Positions 1 to 9,337 are shown, counted from the stretch's first letter. The stretch: DNA of 64,000 nt from Fluviicola sp. (GCF_039596395.1 NZ_JBCNJT010000001.1:1337315-1401314), one strand, 5' to 3'. Program-made: numbers and translations. Notes: generated from the letters alone by a model not told the origin.

Positions 1-402
1 CACTCTGTAGAAAATGATTTATTGCTTAAGAATTCCGAAAAAGAATTGGGAACTACCAATAAGATCATTGCTGAAAAAAGTGATGACAGAGCAGTGGCTG
101 CCAAGAAAACGATCGACGAAATTCAGTCTGCCCAACCTGTAAAAACAACGTCAGGTGCTTATGAAGTAGATTTGACGAAATATAAGGAAGGGGTAAACCA
201 GGAGCAGTTCGATCAAATGGGGTCTGACGGATTGGTTTCTGCAATTGTTACAAGACGTGTGGTTGTAACTAATGGAAAAGCGAATGTATACGTCCGTACA
301 CAAACGATGAACATTGTAACGTACCAAAAGAACGGAGAACCATCTACCGAATTAGTTTGGCAAAAAGAGACACAAGACGCAAAATTGAAGCGTAATTATT
401 AA
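1..402 (+). CDS. C-terminal part of an unrecognised protein (5' truncated by window edge)
   Basis: The reading frame is open from the first base, so the gene begins upstream of the window; about 134 codons are visible. The visible part starts with a charged, probably helical stretch (Lys/Glu/Asp-rich, residues 1-45 of the visible part) and ends in a beta-rich segment with short Val/Thr strands and a Tyr-Lys-rich tail. I recognise no catalytic motif, membrane segment or sorting domain. A 38-bp palindromic terminator lies 18 bp downstream, so the gene ends its transcription unit. No function is proposed. An internal TTG at 22 should not be taken as the start, because the frame continues 5' of it. 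Confidence 0.7.
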   Translation, partial: HSVENDLLLKNSEKELGTTNKIIAEKSDDRAVAAKKTIDEIQSAQPVKTTSGAYEVDLTKYKEGVNQEQFDQMGSDGLVSAIVTRRVVVTNGKANVYVRTQTMNIVTYQKNGEPSTELVWQKETQDAKLKRNY

Positions 403-420
403 ATCAGTAATATTATTATG

Positions 421-458
421 AACAAGTGAGGGCGGAAAATTTTCCGCCCTCACTTGTT
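421..458. terminator. Perfect loopless 38-bp palindrome, probable bidirectional terminator
   Basis: A 19-bp arm is followed directly by its exact reverse complement. The core is GGGCGGAAAATTTTCCGCCC, so the central A/T tract would form the loop, and T-rich sequence follows on both strands. It sits between the end of the partial gene and mpl. The palindrome at 1888-1925 after mpl has the same design. Confidence 0.7.
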
Positions 459-508
459 TTATTGACTTTCAATTCGACTAATTTCGGGCTCAAATTAAAT
501 TCCTGTTT

Positions 509-1864
509 ATGAATGTTCATTTTATTGCAATTGGAGGGAGCGCGATGCATAATTTAGCTATTGCTTTATCCCGGAAAGGAGCACAGGTAACCGGTTCCGA
601 TGATGAGATATTTGAACCTTCCCGGACGCGCTTGGAGAAACAGGGAATTTTACCGGCTGCAATTGGCTGGTTTCCTGAAAAGATTACTTCGGAACTGGAT
701 GCCGTTATCCTGGGAATGCATGCCCGTGAAGACAATCCGGAATTGTTGAAAGCAAAGGAACTGAATATTCCCATTTATTCTTACCCGGAATACCTCTACG
801 AGCAGAGTAAAGACCAGTACCGCATAGTCATCGGTGGGAGCCATGGTAAAACAACCATTACCTCTATGTTGCTTCACGTGGTGAATGAATTGGGACTGAA
901 TGTGGATTACATGGTGGGCGCGCAACTGGAAGGCTACGATTGCATGGTCAAGCTTTCCGAAGATGCTGCATTTATGATCCTTGAAGGTGACGAGTATTTG
1001 AGTTCTCCGATTGACAGAAGGCCAAAGTTTCATTTATATAAGCCGGATACTGCTTTAATCAGTGGCATTGCCTGGGATCATATCAATGTATTCCCGACCT
1101 GGGAGAATTATGTGGACCAGTTCCGTAAATTCTGTGAAGTGATCGAACCGGGAGGAAAATTGATCTACAATGTTGAAGATCCGACAGTGAAAAGCCTGGG
1201 AGAAGAGTTTGCATCTAAACTGGAAACGAAACCTTACCAAACTCCGGAATACCGGATAACGGAAACCGGAACCATCCTGATCCATGAAGGGAAAGAATAT
1301 GAATTACAGGTTTTCGGAGCTCACAACCTGCAAAACCTCGTCGGAGCCATGCGTTTGGCAGAATCGATGCATATTCCCAATCACGATTTCCTGACAGCTA
1401 TCAAAACATTCAAAGGAGCAGGAAAGAGGCTTCAAAAAGTTGCAGAACAAGGATCTTTTACGATGTTTAAGGATTTTGCGCATTCACCTTCTAAATTGAA
1501 AGCGACCACTTCTGCCGTGAAAGAACAATATCCGAACCGGAATGTAGTTGCGTGTATGGAGTTGCATACTTTTTCATCGTTGAGAAAAGAGTTTTTACCC
1601 TTATACGACGGAGCAATGAATGCAGCGGACGAAGCTCTGGTGTATTTTAGTCCGGCGGTAGTTGCACACAAGAAGCTGGAGCCTTTGACAATCGAACAGG
1701 TTCAGACGGCTTTCGGCGGAAAAGTAAAGGTCGTAAATAACACGGAAGATGTACTGGAATTTATCCGCTCAAAGAATTGGGATAACTCGGTTTTACTGAT
1801 GATGTCGTCGGGGAATTTTGACGGGATCGATTATGAGAAATTGGGAGAGGAGTTGGTTGAGTAG
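509..1864 (+). CDS. mpl: Mur ligase family, UDP-N-acetylmuramate:tripeptide ligase (Mpl)
   Basis: This protein probably ligates the recycled tripeptide L-Ala-gamma-D-Glu-meso-DAP to UDP-MurNAc in the cytoplasm (peptidoglycan recycling). It has 451 residues, normal for Mpl. Visible motifs are the N-terminal Rossmann loop IAIGGSAMHNLA (residues 7-18), the Mur-ligase P-loop GGSHGKTT (109-116), the acidic EGDEY (159-163) and the AWDHINVF segment (188-195). The C-terminal domain carries FAHSPSK, as in Mpl/MurC. MurC is the closest alternative; the GGSAM loop (MurC usually has GIGG.GM) and the lack of neighbouring mur genes favour Mpl. The gene stands alone as a monocistron between two palindromic terminators (421-458 and 1888-1925). 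Confidence 0.85.
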   Translation: MNVHFIAIGGSAMHNLAIALSRKGAQVTGSDDEIFEPSRTRLEKQGILPAAIGWFPEKITSELDAVILGMHAREDNPELLKAKELNIPIYSYPEYLYEQSKDQYRIVIGGSHGKTTITSMLLHVVNELGLNVDYMVGAQLEGYDCMVKLSEDAAFMILEGDEYLSSPIDRRPKFHLYKPDTALISGIAWDHINVFPTWENYVDQFRKFCEVIEPGGKLIYNVEDPTVKSLGEEFASKLETKPYQTPEYRITETGTILIHEGKEYELQVFGAHNLQNLVGAMRLAESMHIPNHDFLTAIKTFKGAGKRLQKVAEQGSFTMFKDFAHSPSKLKATTSAVKEQYPNRNVVACMELHTFSSLRKEFLPLYDGAMNAADEALVYFSPAVVAHKKLEPLTIEQVQTAFGGKVKVVNNTEDVLEFIRSKNWDNSVLLMMSSGNFDGIDYEKLGEELVE

Positions 1865-1887
1865 ACGAGACATTCGATATTTATATA

Positions 1888-1925
1888 AAACAATAAGGGC
1901 GTAAAATTTTACGCCCTTATTGTTT
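1888..1925. terminator. Perfect loopless 38-bp palindrome between convergent genes
   Basis: Two 19-bp arms meet without a spacer; the core is GGGCGTAAAATTTTACGCCC. It separates mpl (+) from the DUF4199 gene (-), and its last two bases overlap that gene's stop codon, so it can terminate both. The core differs from that of 421-458 only by a compensating G-to-T / C-to-A pair. Confidence 0.75.
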
Positions 1926-2493
1926 ATTTCGGTTGCCGGAATAATACCCGGCGATAAATGACTGTCAGGACGAGTGCATTGATTACGGAAAGCATTAGCA
2001 TTCCCAAAAGAGAAATGGTCATGGTAGTACTTGCCTGGTACCACGGACGGATACTTTCTGCAGATTTCTCCAGGATTTCTTCTTTGGAATAAGCTTCAAA
2101 TTCAGGCCGTTCTGCTTTGAATTTTTTCAATTCTTCCGGGTTGTCGACCATTTTCTCCATGGATTCCTGGATCACGGCGATTTGGTTCTCGTTGTAAGAA
2201 GGATCGATTTTCGCATAATACAGGTAAATCAAACCACCTACAACCAATGTATAGATCATCCCGATACCCAAAATGGATTTGATATCACCGAGCGCCGTGC
2301 TTTCACTTCGGTTTTCTTTTCTTTTTTCAACGATACTCCCGATAGACATGGCAAGAAGCAAACAAAGGATATTCCACATGACCTGGATCGGGTATTTTTC
2401 CGGAGTTTGAAGTACCTGGAAATAAAAGAAGCAATATTTTCCTAAAAACCAGATACCTGCAAATAGCAAGGCAATTTTTGTTGATGTGCGCAT
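1924..2493 (-). CDS. DUF4199 family membrane protein
   Basis: A 189-residue integral membrane protein. The start chosen is the ATG at 2493 (MRTSTKIALLF), because the longer frame to 2661 would run through the rho terminator and the end of rho. About four hydrophobic segments are visible: residues 6-28, 38-55, 75-93 and 158-180. A charged loop (roughly 100-150, rich in Glu/Lys) separates the last two. This layout matches DUF4199 proteins of Bacteroidota, whose function is unknown. The gene follows rho in the same direction but behind an intrinsic terminator, so it is either read through or has its own promoter. Confidence 0.7.
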   Translation of the reverse strand: MRTSTKIALLFAGIWFLGKYCFFYFQVLQTPEKYPIQVMWNILCLLLAMSIGSIVEKRKENRSESTALGDIKSILGIGMIYTLVVGGLIYLYYAKIDPSYNENQIAVIQESMEKMVDNPEELKKFKAERPEFEAYSKEEILEKSAESIRPWYQASTTMTISLLGMLMLSVINALVLTVIYRRVLFRQPK

Positions 2494-2509
2494 GTGATAA
2501 AAGAAAAAA

Positions 2510-2537
2510 ATCCCACCCTTGGAAGAATGGGATTTGA
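2510..2537 (-). terminator. Intrinsic terminator of rho
   Basis: On the minus strand, AATCCCA pairs with TGGGATT, extended inwards by G-U pairs, and is followed by a run of seven T. It lies 6 bp downstream of the rho stop codon, so the gene for the termination factor itself ends at a Rho-independent site. Confidence 0.6.
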
Positions 2538-2543
2538 AATTTA

Positions 2544-4412
2544 TTATGAATTCATTGATACTAAAAACTCTTCGTTGGAGCGGGTATTGTCCATGTGTCC
2601 TTTTACGAACTCCATAGCTTCTACCGGGTTCATGTCTGCGATGAATTTGCGAAGTAACCAAACTCTCTGAAGCACGTCTTTTCCTACCAGCAAATCTTCG
2701 CGGCGTGTTCCGGAAGCAATAATGTCGATTGCCGGGTAAATTCTTCTGTTGGAAATCTTACGATCCAATTGAAGTTCCATGTTACCGGTTCCTTTAAATT
2801 CTTCGAAGATGACTTCATCCATTTTAGAACCTGTTTCCGTCAATGCAGTTGCAAGAATGGAAAGGGAACCACCGTTTTCGATCTTACGCGCAGCTCCGAA
2901 GAAACGTTTTGGTTTGTGTAATGCATTTGCGTCCACACCACCGGAAAGTACTTTCCCGGAAGCAGGAGAAACGGTATTGTATGCACGGGCCAAGCGTGTG
3001 ATGGAATCCAATAGGATTACTACATCGTGACCGCATTCTACCATGCGTTTTGCTTTTTCCAATACGATGTTTGCAACTTTTACGTGACGGTCAGCCGGCT
3101 CATCGAACGTGGAAGCAACTACTTCTGCTTTTACGCTGCGAGCCATGTCTGTAACCTCTTCCGGACGTTCGTCGATCAATAACACGATCAAATATACTTC
3201 CGGGTGATTTGCTGCAATGGCATTCGCCACATCTTTCAACAACATGGTTTTACCCGTTTTAGGCTGAGCCACGATCATTCCACGCTGTCCTTTTCCAATC
3301 GGAGCAAATAAGTCCATTACACGTGTCGACATGGATTCGTCCTTGTGACCGGTTAATTTGAACTTTTCATCCGGGAATAAAGGAGTGAGGTATTCAAAAG
3401 GAACGCGATCGCGGATATAACCCGGATCTCTTCCGTTAATGGAATCTACTTTTACAAGCGGGAAGAATTTCTCACCTTCTCTTGGCGGGCGAATCGTTCC
3501 TCGTACGGTATCACCGGTTTTCAGACCGAATAACTTGATCTGGCTCTGAGAAACATACACATCATCCGGAGACGGAAGGTAGTTGTAATCAGAAGAACGC
3601 AGGAATCCGTAGCCATCCTGGATCACTTCCAGTACACCTTCAGCCGTAACAATCCCCACCAGGTTGTAAGCTTCCTCATCCACTTTTTCCTCTTGCTGAG
3701 CCTGGTTTTGATGTTGCTGACGATTCTGGTTTTGGTTCTGATTGCGCTGATTGTTATTCTGGCGATCCTGATTTCCGGGATTATTTTGGTTGCGATTCTG
3801 ATTATTGTTCGGACGCTCCTGGTTACCAGAGTTGTTTTGGTTTTGGGAAGCGTTTTGAGTATTTTGATTTTCGCCTTGATTATTCTGGTTCTGCTGATTC
3901 TGGCGATTCTGATTTTGGTTCTGGTTTCGCTGATTCTGCTGGTTTTGAGGTTTTTTATTTAATAAACGCTCAAAAGGTTTTGGTTTCTCAGCAGGTTTCT
4001 CTTCCTGATTTGCCGCCTCGGTCTTTGGTGCTTCTGTATTTTCAGTAGCTGCCGCTTCTGATTTTACTTCGGTTACCGTTGCTTCAGTGGCAGCAGGAGT
4101 TGAAATGCGTTTGCGTTTTTCCTTAGGGGCATTCGCTGTATCTTGCTTGATATCTTCTGTCTTTGGTGCTTCCGGAGCCTCTGTAGAAAACAGATCGGCA
4201 GCAGGAGCATCTGCTTTTGGTTCAGTAGCTTTTTTCACCTTTGATTTAGCCGGAGCTTTTGGGGTTTCAGTAGTTGTAGTGCCCGCTGAATTCGCCTGGA
4301 TCTGCTCGATCAATTCATTTTTCTTGAATGATTCCACCTTCTTAACTCCAAGAGATTTAGCAATTTCCCTTAATTCTGGTAATAACTTACCGTCTAAGTC
4401 TTTATTATTCAT
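2544..4412 (-). CDS. rho: Transcription termination factor Rho with long N/Q-rich insertion
   Basis: Hexameric RNA-dependent ATPase that ends transcription. At 622 residues it is about 200 longer than E. coli Rho. Order of parts: Rho N-terminal helical domain (1-42); low-complexity Ala/Thr/Lys/Glu linker (43-155); an Asn/Gln/Arg stretch (156-240) with almost no hydrophobic residue; cold-shock-type RNA-binding domain with DGYGFLRS (266-273); then the ATPase core with Walker A AQPKTGKT (382-389) and the later [16 protein letters not shown] segment. The core is well conserved and should be functional. Family knowledge: Bacteroidota Rho proteins carry such insertions, and in Bacteroides thetaiotaomicron this region has been reported to drive phase separation. 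The gene has its own terminator and faces away from the symporter gene across a 200-bp gap. Confidence 0.97.
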   Translation of the reverse strand: MNNKDLDGKLLPELREIAKSLGVKKVESFKKNELIEQIQANSAGTTTTETPKAPAKSKVKKATEPKADAPAADLFSTEAPEAPKTEDIKQDTANAPKEKRKRISTPAATEATVTEVKSEAAATENTEAPKTEAANQEEKPAEKPKPFERLLNKKPQNQQNQRNQNQNQNRQNQQNQNNQGENQNTQNASQNQNNSGNQERPNNNQNRNQNNPGNQDRQNNNQRNQNQNQNRQQHQNQAQQEEKVDEEAYNLVGIVTAEGVLEVIQDGYGFLRSSDYNYLPSPDDVYVSQSQIKLFGLKTGDTVRGTIRPPREGEKFFPLVKVDSINGRDPGYIRDRVPFEYLTPLFPDEKFKLTGHKDESMSTRVMDLFAPIGKGQRGMIVAQPKTGKTMLLKDVANAIAANHPEVYLIVLLIDERPEEVTDMARSVKAEVVASTFDEPADRHVKVANIVLEKAKRMVECGHDVVILLDSITRLARAYNTVSPASGKVLSGGVDANALHKPKRFFGAARKIENGGSLSILATALTETGSKMDEVIFEEFKGTGNMELQLDRKISNRRIYPAIDIIASGTRREDLLVGKDVLQRVWLLRKFIADMNPVEAMEFVKGHMDNTRSNEEFLVSMNS

Positions 4413-4550
4413 ATAAAATTTTGGACTAGTTTTTTGTATTCGACTGAATACTTGCGAAAAGCAATGTGATTTTAATAACGATGATGCAATATTACAAATA
4501 TTCCTTACACAAGCACTATCTATTCACTTTTTTTCGAAAAAAAAAGCATT

Positions 4551-4579
4551 TTGTTTTCAGCATTATCCTGTTAAATTTG
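4551..4579 (+). promoter_or_regulatory. Bacteroidota-type promoter of the symporter gene
   Basis: TTG at 4551-4553 and TAAATTTG at 4572-4579 are separated by 18 bases, which fits the Bacteroidota primary-sigma consensus (TTG / TAnnTTTG). The expected start point leaves a leader of roughly 30 nt before the ATG at 4613. In the rest of 4413-4612 I see only AT-rich sequence and no clear rho promoter. Confidence 0.6.
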
Positions 4580-4612
4580 TGCCCGTTGCCCAAATCTGTT
4601 TAAAAATCCTTC

Positions 4613-6166
4613 ATGAAAAATAAAAAAATCATTGCTCTGCTTCTTGCCCTGGCTGTTTTTTACGCCGTTTTGGTATTGGTGAGAATCTTTAACCATGAAG
4701 TAGATCCTGTAGGATTATTGATCCTTGGAACTTTGGTAGGGGCTTTTACCGGTGGTGCAATTGCAGGATGGTATTTGTTCAGAACCAACCGGAATTTAAT
4801 CTACTACCTGGCTCTATACCTTGTTGTTGCCGGTTTGCTCTACGTGGAGCGGATGGTTGGAAGTAATCTCGCATTCGGCGCATTTCTGTTGAAAATCGTA
4901 TTGATGGGAGGCTTGATTGCATATTCCATGCGGAGCAAGAAATTATCCCTTTGGATCTTCTCGTCTATGATAATAGGCGTTTCGTTCGGGTTGGATTTCC
5001 CGGAAGCATCGCTGGAAATGAAGCGTTTCGGAGATATTTTCCTGCGTTTGATCAAAACGCTGGTAGCTCCATTGTTGTTTTCCACACTGGTTGTAGGTAT
5101 TGCAGGACACGGAAACCTGAAGCAGGTTGGGCGTATCGGTTTGAAGAGTATTATTTATTTTGAGATCGTAACCACTTTTGCGCTTTTCCTCGGATTGGCG
5201 GCAATCAATCTTTCCCAGGCAGGAAAAGGAGTACAGCAGGTAGAAGTTTCCGAGAAAATGAAGGAAAAATCTGCGGACCTGCTTGCGCAATTGGAAAAAC
5301 CAAAAGATCACCTGGTGGATATTTTTCCGGAGAACTTTGCGAAATCCATTGTAGAGAACCAGGTATTACAGATCGTAGTATTCTCCCTGATTTTTGCAAT
5401 TGCCCTGAGTTTGGTTCATAACCTGAAGCACAAGGAAACGATGCTCAACTGGATGGAGAGTTTATCGGAAGTGATGTTCAAGTTTACGGACCTGGTAATG
5501 TATGTCGCGCCACTGGCTGTTTTCGGCTCCATTGCATATACCGTAGCTAATTCCGGAACGGAAGTTCTGGGGAACCTCATGAAGCTGGTTGCCACTTTAT
5601 ATGTAACGCTGATCATTTTTGTCCTGGTGGTATTGCTTCCGATAGCTTTGTTTGCAAAAGTTCCAATCCGCAATTTTTTGAAAGCTGTAACAGAACCGAT
5701 TTCCATCGCGTTTGCAACTGCCAGTAGTGAGGCTGCTTTGCCGAAGGCACTGGAAAATATGGAGCGATTCGGCGTACCGAAAAAGATCGTTGGATTTGTT
5801 ATTCCGACGGGGTATTCTTTCAACCTCGACGGAACAACTTTGTATTTATCCATGGCAACGGTTTTTGTGGCCCAAATGAGCGGAGTGGATTTAACAATCG
5901 GCCAGCAGATCGCTATTTGTTTAACGCTGATGCTTACCAGTAAAGGTGTAGCAGGAGTGAGGGGAGCTTCTTTCGTGATCCTGACAACTACTTTAATGGA
6001 TTACAAGCATTTGGGAATCAGCGTGGAAAAAGCCGGAATCATTCTGGGAATCGACGCACTGATGGATATGGCGCGAACTTCTGTGAATGTATTGGGGAAT
6101 TGCCTGGCATCTGCTGTCATAGCACGAAGTGAAGGTGAACTTTCTGTTATAAAAAACGACGAATAA
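4613..6166 (+). CDS. Dicarboxylate/amino acid:cation symporter with extra N-terminal membrane domain
   Basis: Secondary transporter of the DAACS family (GltP/DctA type), which takes up glutamate/aspartate or C4-dicarboxylates with Na+ or H+. Family signatures are present: the serine-rich hairpin ASSEAALPKALE, the GYSFNLDGTTLYLS segment, SKGVAGVRGASFVIL, and the last helix DALMDMARTSVNVLGNCLAS, whose Arg-Thr-x-x-Asn region binds substrate. It has 517 residues; the canonical part begins near residue 111 (LSLWIFSSMIIGVSFG). Residues 1-108 add about four hydrophobic segments (5-24, 33-55, 60-80, 88-105) that usual members lack. The substrate cannot be fixed from sequence. Its stop codon lies inside a hairpin terminator. 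Confidence 0.88.
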   Translation: MKNKKIIALLLALAVFYAVLVLVRIFNHEVDPVGLLILGTLVGAFTGGAIAGWYLFRTNRNLIYYLALYLVVAGLLYVERMVGSNLAFGAFLLKIVLMGGLIAYSMRSKKLSLWIFSSMIIGVSFGLDFPEASLEMKRFGDIFLRLIKTLVAPLLFSTLVVGIAGHGNLKQVGRIGLKSIIYFEIVTTFALFLGLAAINLSQAGKGVQQVEVSEKMKEKSADLLAQLEKPKDHLVDIFPENFAKSIVENQVLQIVVFSLIFAIALSLVHNLKHKETMLNWMESLSEVMFKFTDLVMYVAPLAVFGSIAYTVANSGTEVLGNLMKLVATLYVTLIIFVLVVLLPIALFAKVPIRNFLKAVTEPISIAFATASSEAALPKALENMERFGVPKKIVGFVIPTGYSFNLDGTTLYLSMATVFVAQMSGVDLTIGQQIAICLTLMLTSKGVAGVRGASFVILTTTLMDYKHLGISVEKAGIILGIDALMDMARTSVNVLGNCLASAVIARSEGELSVIKNDE

Positions 6167-6187
6167 CCCAGGTTATCCGTCGTTTCA
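6153..6187. terminator. Hairpin terminator overlapping the symporter stop codon
   Basis: AAACGACG and CGTCGTTT, extended by ATAACC/GGTTAT with one mismatch, form a stem that starts inside the last codons of the symporter gene and is followed by T/A tracts on both sides. It separates convergent genes and may serve both. Confidence 0.55.
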
Positions 6188-6204
6188 AAACTTTGGTTGA
6201 GGTT

Positions 6205-6408
6205 CTATTGATGCGCTTTACAACCGTGGAACTGCGTTTTTAAATCCTCAGCCGAAGCTACGTAATCATTCGTTTCTTCTTCGGCGATATAGTCCTTAAC
6301 GGAAAGCGAAGAAACTTCCTGATCATGCCTTTCTGATTCAGTAGAACAGGACTGTAATCCGTTTACAATGAATAGTGTGAAGCAAACTATTTTTAACCTC
6401 GTAATCAT
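6205..6408 (-). CDS. Small putative lipoprotein
   Basis: A 67-residue protein read from ATG 6408; the longer frame to 6492 has no signal-like start. Residues 1-20 are a basic, hydrophobic signal ending in LQSC, a lipobox, so Cys20 or its neighbour would be lipidated. The mature part is short and acidic (Glu/Asp-rich) and ends in a Cys/His tail FHGCKAHQ. I recognise no domain. It is separated from uvrA by the uvrA terminator hairpin. It could be an over-called frame, but the lipobox argues for a real gene. Confidence 0.5.
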   Translation of the reverse strand: MITRLKIVCFTLFIVNGLQSCSTESERHDQEVSSLSVKDYIAEEETNDYVASAEDLKTQFHGCKAHQ

Positions 6409-6501
6409 GTACCTAAGGTAACGTATTCTCTTCGCACCCTCAAGAAGATTTATATTTTTGGCAGATTTCGTCGAATGAAATACCTGTTTCATCGATTATA
6501 A

Positions 6502-6534
6502 AACACACTTAAAGTTTTGCTTTAAGCATGTGTT
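6502..6534 (-). terminator. Probable uvrA terminator
   Basis: On the minus strand the arms AACACA-CA-bulge-CTTAAAG and CTTTAAG-TGTGTT pair around a five-base loop and are followed by TTTTATAA. It lies 17 bp past the uvrA stop codon. The stem is AT-rich, so it may be weak. Confidence 0.45.
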
Positions 6535-6550
6535 TCCGGTGTAACTATCT

Positions 6551-9337
6551 CTATTTCAACTTATGCTTTAAGTGCATCCCGGTATAATTGTCTTTTTCTT
6601 TCACCAATTCTTCCGGAGTTCCTGTAAACTGGATATTTCCGCCGTTGATTCCACCTTCCGGCCCGATATCTATAATCCAGTCGGCAGCTTTGATCACATC
6701 CATATTGTGCTCGATCACTATAATGGAATGTCCGTCGTCTACCAAACGGTTGAAGGCAATCAATAATTTCTCAATATCGAAGAAGTGCAAACCGGTTGTC
6801 GGTTCGTCAAAAATGAATAAGGTCTTATTGCTTTTTTGTGCGCCTTTGATCAGGAAAGAAGCCAGTTTTACACGCTGAGCTTCACCACCGCTCAAAGAAC
6901 TGCTGGATTGTCCCATTTGCAGGTAGCCCAAACCAACATCTTCCAAAGGCTGGATTTTCTGTACGATCTTTTCATCCAGCTTGTCTTTTCCTTCTTTGAA
7001 AAATGCCAAAGCGGAAGAAATATCCATATTCAGGATGTCTGAAATGTTTTTGTCGCGGTAATAGACTTCCAGGGCTTCCTGACGGTAACGCGTTCCTCCG
7101 CAGGACTCACAAACCAGGTGAACATCTGCCATAAACTGCATACTTACCGTCACCACACCTTCACCTTCACACATTTCACAGCGTCCGCCTTCCACGTTGA
7201 ATGAGAAGAATCCGGGCTTATAACCGTTGTGTTTCGCCGCATTTTGCTTGGCAAACAATTCGCGGATATCGTCGAAAGCTTTCACATATGTTACCGGGTT
7301 ACTTCGCGAAGATTTTCCAATCGGGTTCTGATCGATCAATTCGATTTCCGCAATGCTGGAAAGATCTCCTTCAATGCGTTTCACATTTCCCTGGTGGTCT
7401 CCGAATTGACCTAAATACTTACGGATTCCCGGGTAAAGAATTTCTTTTACCAGAGTAGATTTACCCGAACCACTCACGCCGGTAACAGCTACAATCCGGT
7501 TCAACGGAAAGTCAACCGAAACGTTCTTCAGGTTGTGTTCCTTCGCACCGATCACGGAAATTTTGTTCTTCCCGTTTCTGCGTTTTGCCGGAACAGGGAT
7601 TTCACGAACTCCGGTCAGATATTGGGTAGTGAGGCTGGTGTCGTTCTTTTTCAAAGCATCAAATTTCCCCTGGAAAACCACTTCGCCACCAAATTTTCCT
7701 GCAGCAGGGCCAATGTCAATGATTTCGTCGGCGTGAAGCATCATGTCTTCCTCGTGCTCCACCACGATCACCGTATTCCCGATATCGCGCAGTTTCTTTA
7801 ATACTCCGATCAGTCGTTCGGTATCTCTCGGGTGCAGCCCGATACTCGGTTCATCTAAAATATACATGGAACCAACCAAACTACTTCCCAGGGATGTTGC
7901 CAGGTTGATTCGCTGGGATTCTCCTCCTGAAAGTGTGTTTGCTGCACGGTTCAGTGTCAGGTAACCCAGTCCGACTTCTGTCAGGAAGGATAAGCGCTGA
8001 GTGATTTCCGGTAAAATGCGGTTGGTAATTTTCAATTCCAACGGATCAACTTCCAGGTCCTGGAAAAACTTCAAGGCATTTTCGATCGGCATCAGAACCA
8101 GTTCTTTGATGCTGATCCCGCCTACTTTTACGTAATTGGCGTCTTCTCTCAGACGTGTTCCGTGACATTCCGGGCAAAGCGTTTTTCCGCGGTAGCGTGA
8201 AAGCAATACGCGGTACTGGATTTTATAGGATTGGCTTTCAACAAATTTGAAGAAGCCGTTGATTCCTGCAAAATGGCTGTTTCCGTTCCAAAGGGCATCG
8301 AGTTGTTCCTCCGTGAGTTCTTCAACCGGGCGATGAATCGGGAAATCAAATTTGCGGGCATTGCGAACAAGCTGATCCTTGTATTCACTCATGACTTCAC
8401 CTTTCCAGGGAACAACCGCGCCTTCGTAGACACTTAAACTCGGGTCCGGAATTACCAGGTTCGGATCGATTCCTATAATGGAACCGTAACCTTCACAGGT
8501 TTTACATGCTCCGAAGGGGTTGTTAAAAGTAAACAAGTGAGGAGAAGGTTCCACGAAAGTCATGTTATCCAGTTCAAAGCGATTGGAAAATGTGCGTTCT
8601 TCCATGCTTCCCATCTGGATCACGGAACAATCTCCATGACCTTCCATAAATGCCAGTTGAATGGAATCTCCCAGTCGACCCGAAAAATCGGTATCCATTT
8701 CCTGTGTAACGATCCGGTCGATCACAATCTGGATCGAATCGGAAAGCCGGATATCTTTTGCGGAGATATCTTCCAGCTGCTTGAGTTCGTGGTTGTGCAG
8801 AATGCGCACATAACCCTGTTCTTTGAGCAGTTTCAATGTTTTTTCGACCCCGTATTTCTCCAGGGAAGGAAAAGGTGCTGTAATTAATAAGCGGAGATCG
8901 TGCTCTAAACCCGCGATGTAATTGATCACATCCGTTACGGAATCTTTTTTGACCTCGTTTCCTGAAATGGGAGAGAAGGTTCTACCGATCCGTGCGAATA
9001 ATATTTTCAGGTAATCGTAGATCTCGGTGGTTGTACCAACCGTTGATCTCGGATTGTTTGTAATGACTTTTTGCTGAATGGCAATTGCCGGAGCGATTCC
9101 TTTGATGAAATCCGTTTCCGGTTTGTCCAGTTTTCCTAAGAACTGACGTGCATAGGAAGATAAACTTTCGATATAACGTCTTTGCCCTTCTGCGTAAAGG
9201 GTATCAAATGCTAAAGAAGATTTCCCGGAACCAGACAATCCTGTGATGACTGTAAACTTTCCGTGTTCGATCTTAACTTCCAGATTTTTAAGGTTATTGA
9301 CGCGTGCACCTTTGATGTGAATGTATCTTTCAGACAT
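6551..9337 (-). CDS. uvrA: Excinuclease ABC subunit A
   Basis: DNA damage recognition ATPase of nucleotide excision repair, working with UvrB. It has 928 residues, the usual length. Visible features: first Walker A GLSGSGKSS (33-41), UvrA-type zinc module CKTCEGYGS, a second module with CPECHGTRL, ABC signature NTLSGGESQRINLA, second Walker A GVSGSGKSTL, third zinc module CEMCEGEG with CESCGGTRY, and a second signature SSLSGGEAQRVKLA followed by FIFDEPTTGLHF. Both ATPase sites look intact. The gene is not linked to uvrB or uvrC here. The 350 bp upstream has no obvious conserved gene, so the promoter should lie in 9338-9686. Confidence 0.98.
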   Translation of the reverse strand: MSERYIHIKGARVNNLKNLEVKIEHGKFTVITGLSGSGKSSLAFDTLYAEGQRRYIESLSSYARQFLGKLDKPETDFIKGIAPAIAIQQKVITNNPRSTVGTTTEIYDYLKILFARIGRTFSPISGNEVKKDSVTDVINYIAGLEHDLRLLITAPFPSLEKYGVEKTLKLLKEQGYVRILHNHELKQLEDISAKDIRLSDSIQIVIDRIVTQEMDTDFSGRLGDSIQLAFMEGHGDCSVIQMGSMEERTFSNRFELDNMTFVEPSPHLFTFNNPFGACKTCEGYGSIIGIDPNLVIPDPSLSVYEGAVVPWKGEVMSEYKDQLVRNARKFDFPIHRPVEELTEEQLDALWNGNSHFAGINGFFKFVESQSYKIQYRVLLSRYRGKTLCPECHGTRLREDANYVKVGGISIKELVLMPIENALKFFQDLEVDPLELKITNRILPEITQRLSFLTEVGLGYLTLNRAANTLSGGESQRINLATSLGSSLVGSMYILDEPSIGLHPRDTERLIGVLKKLRDIGNTVIVVEHEEDMMLHADEIIDIGPAAGKFGGEVVFQGKFDALKKNDTSLTTQYLTGVREIPVPAKRRNGKNKISVIGAKEHNLKNVSVDFPLNRIVAVTGVSGSGKSTLVKEILYPGIRKYLGQFGDHQGNVKRIEGDLSSIAEIELIDQNPIGKSSRSNPVTYVKAFDDIRELFAKQNAAKHNGYKPGFFSFNVEGGRCEMCEGEGVVTVSMQFMADVHLVCESCGGTRYRQEALEVYYRDKNISDILNMDISSALAFFKEGKDKLDEKIVQKIQPLEDVGLGYLQMGQSSSSLSGGEAQRVKLASFLIKGAQKSNKTLFIFDEPTTGLHFFDIEKLLIAFNRLVDDGHSIIVIEHNMDVIKAADWIIDIGPEGGINGGNIQFTGTPEELVKEKDNYTGMHLKHKLK

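Noticed and set aside
3693-3962. An 89-codon plus-strand frame rich in Leu, Ile and Val
   Set aside because: It is the antisense of the Asn/Gln-rich part of rho; reverse complements of AAC/CAG runs yield Leu/Val/Ile. No signal of its own.
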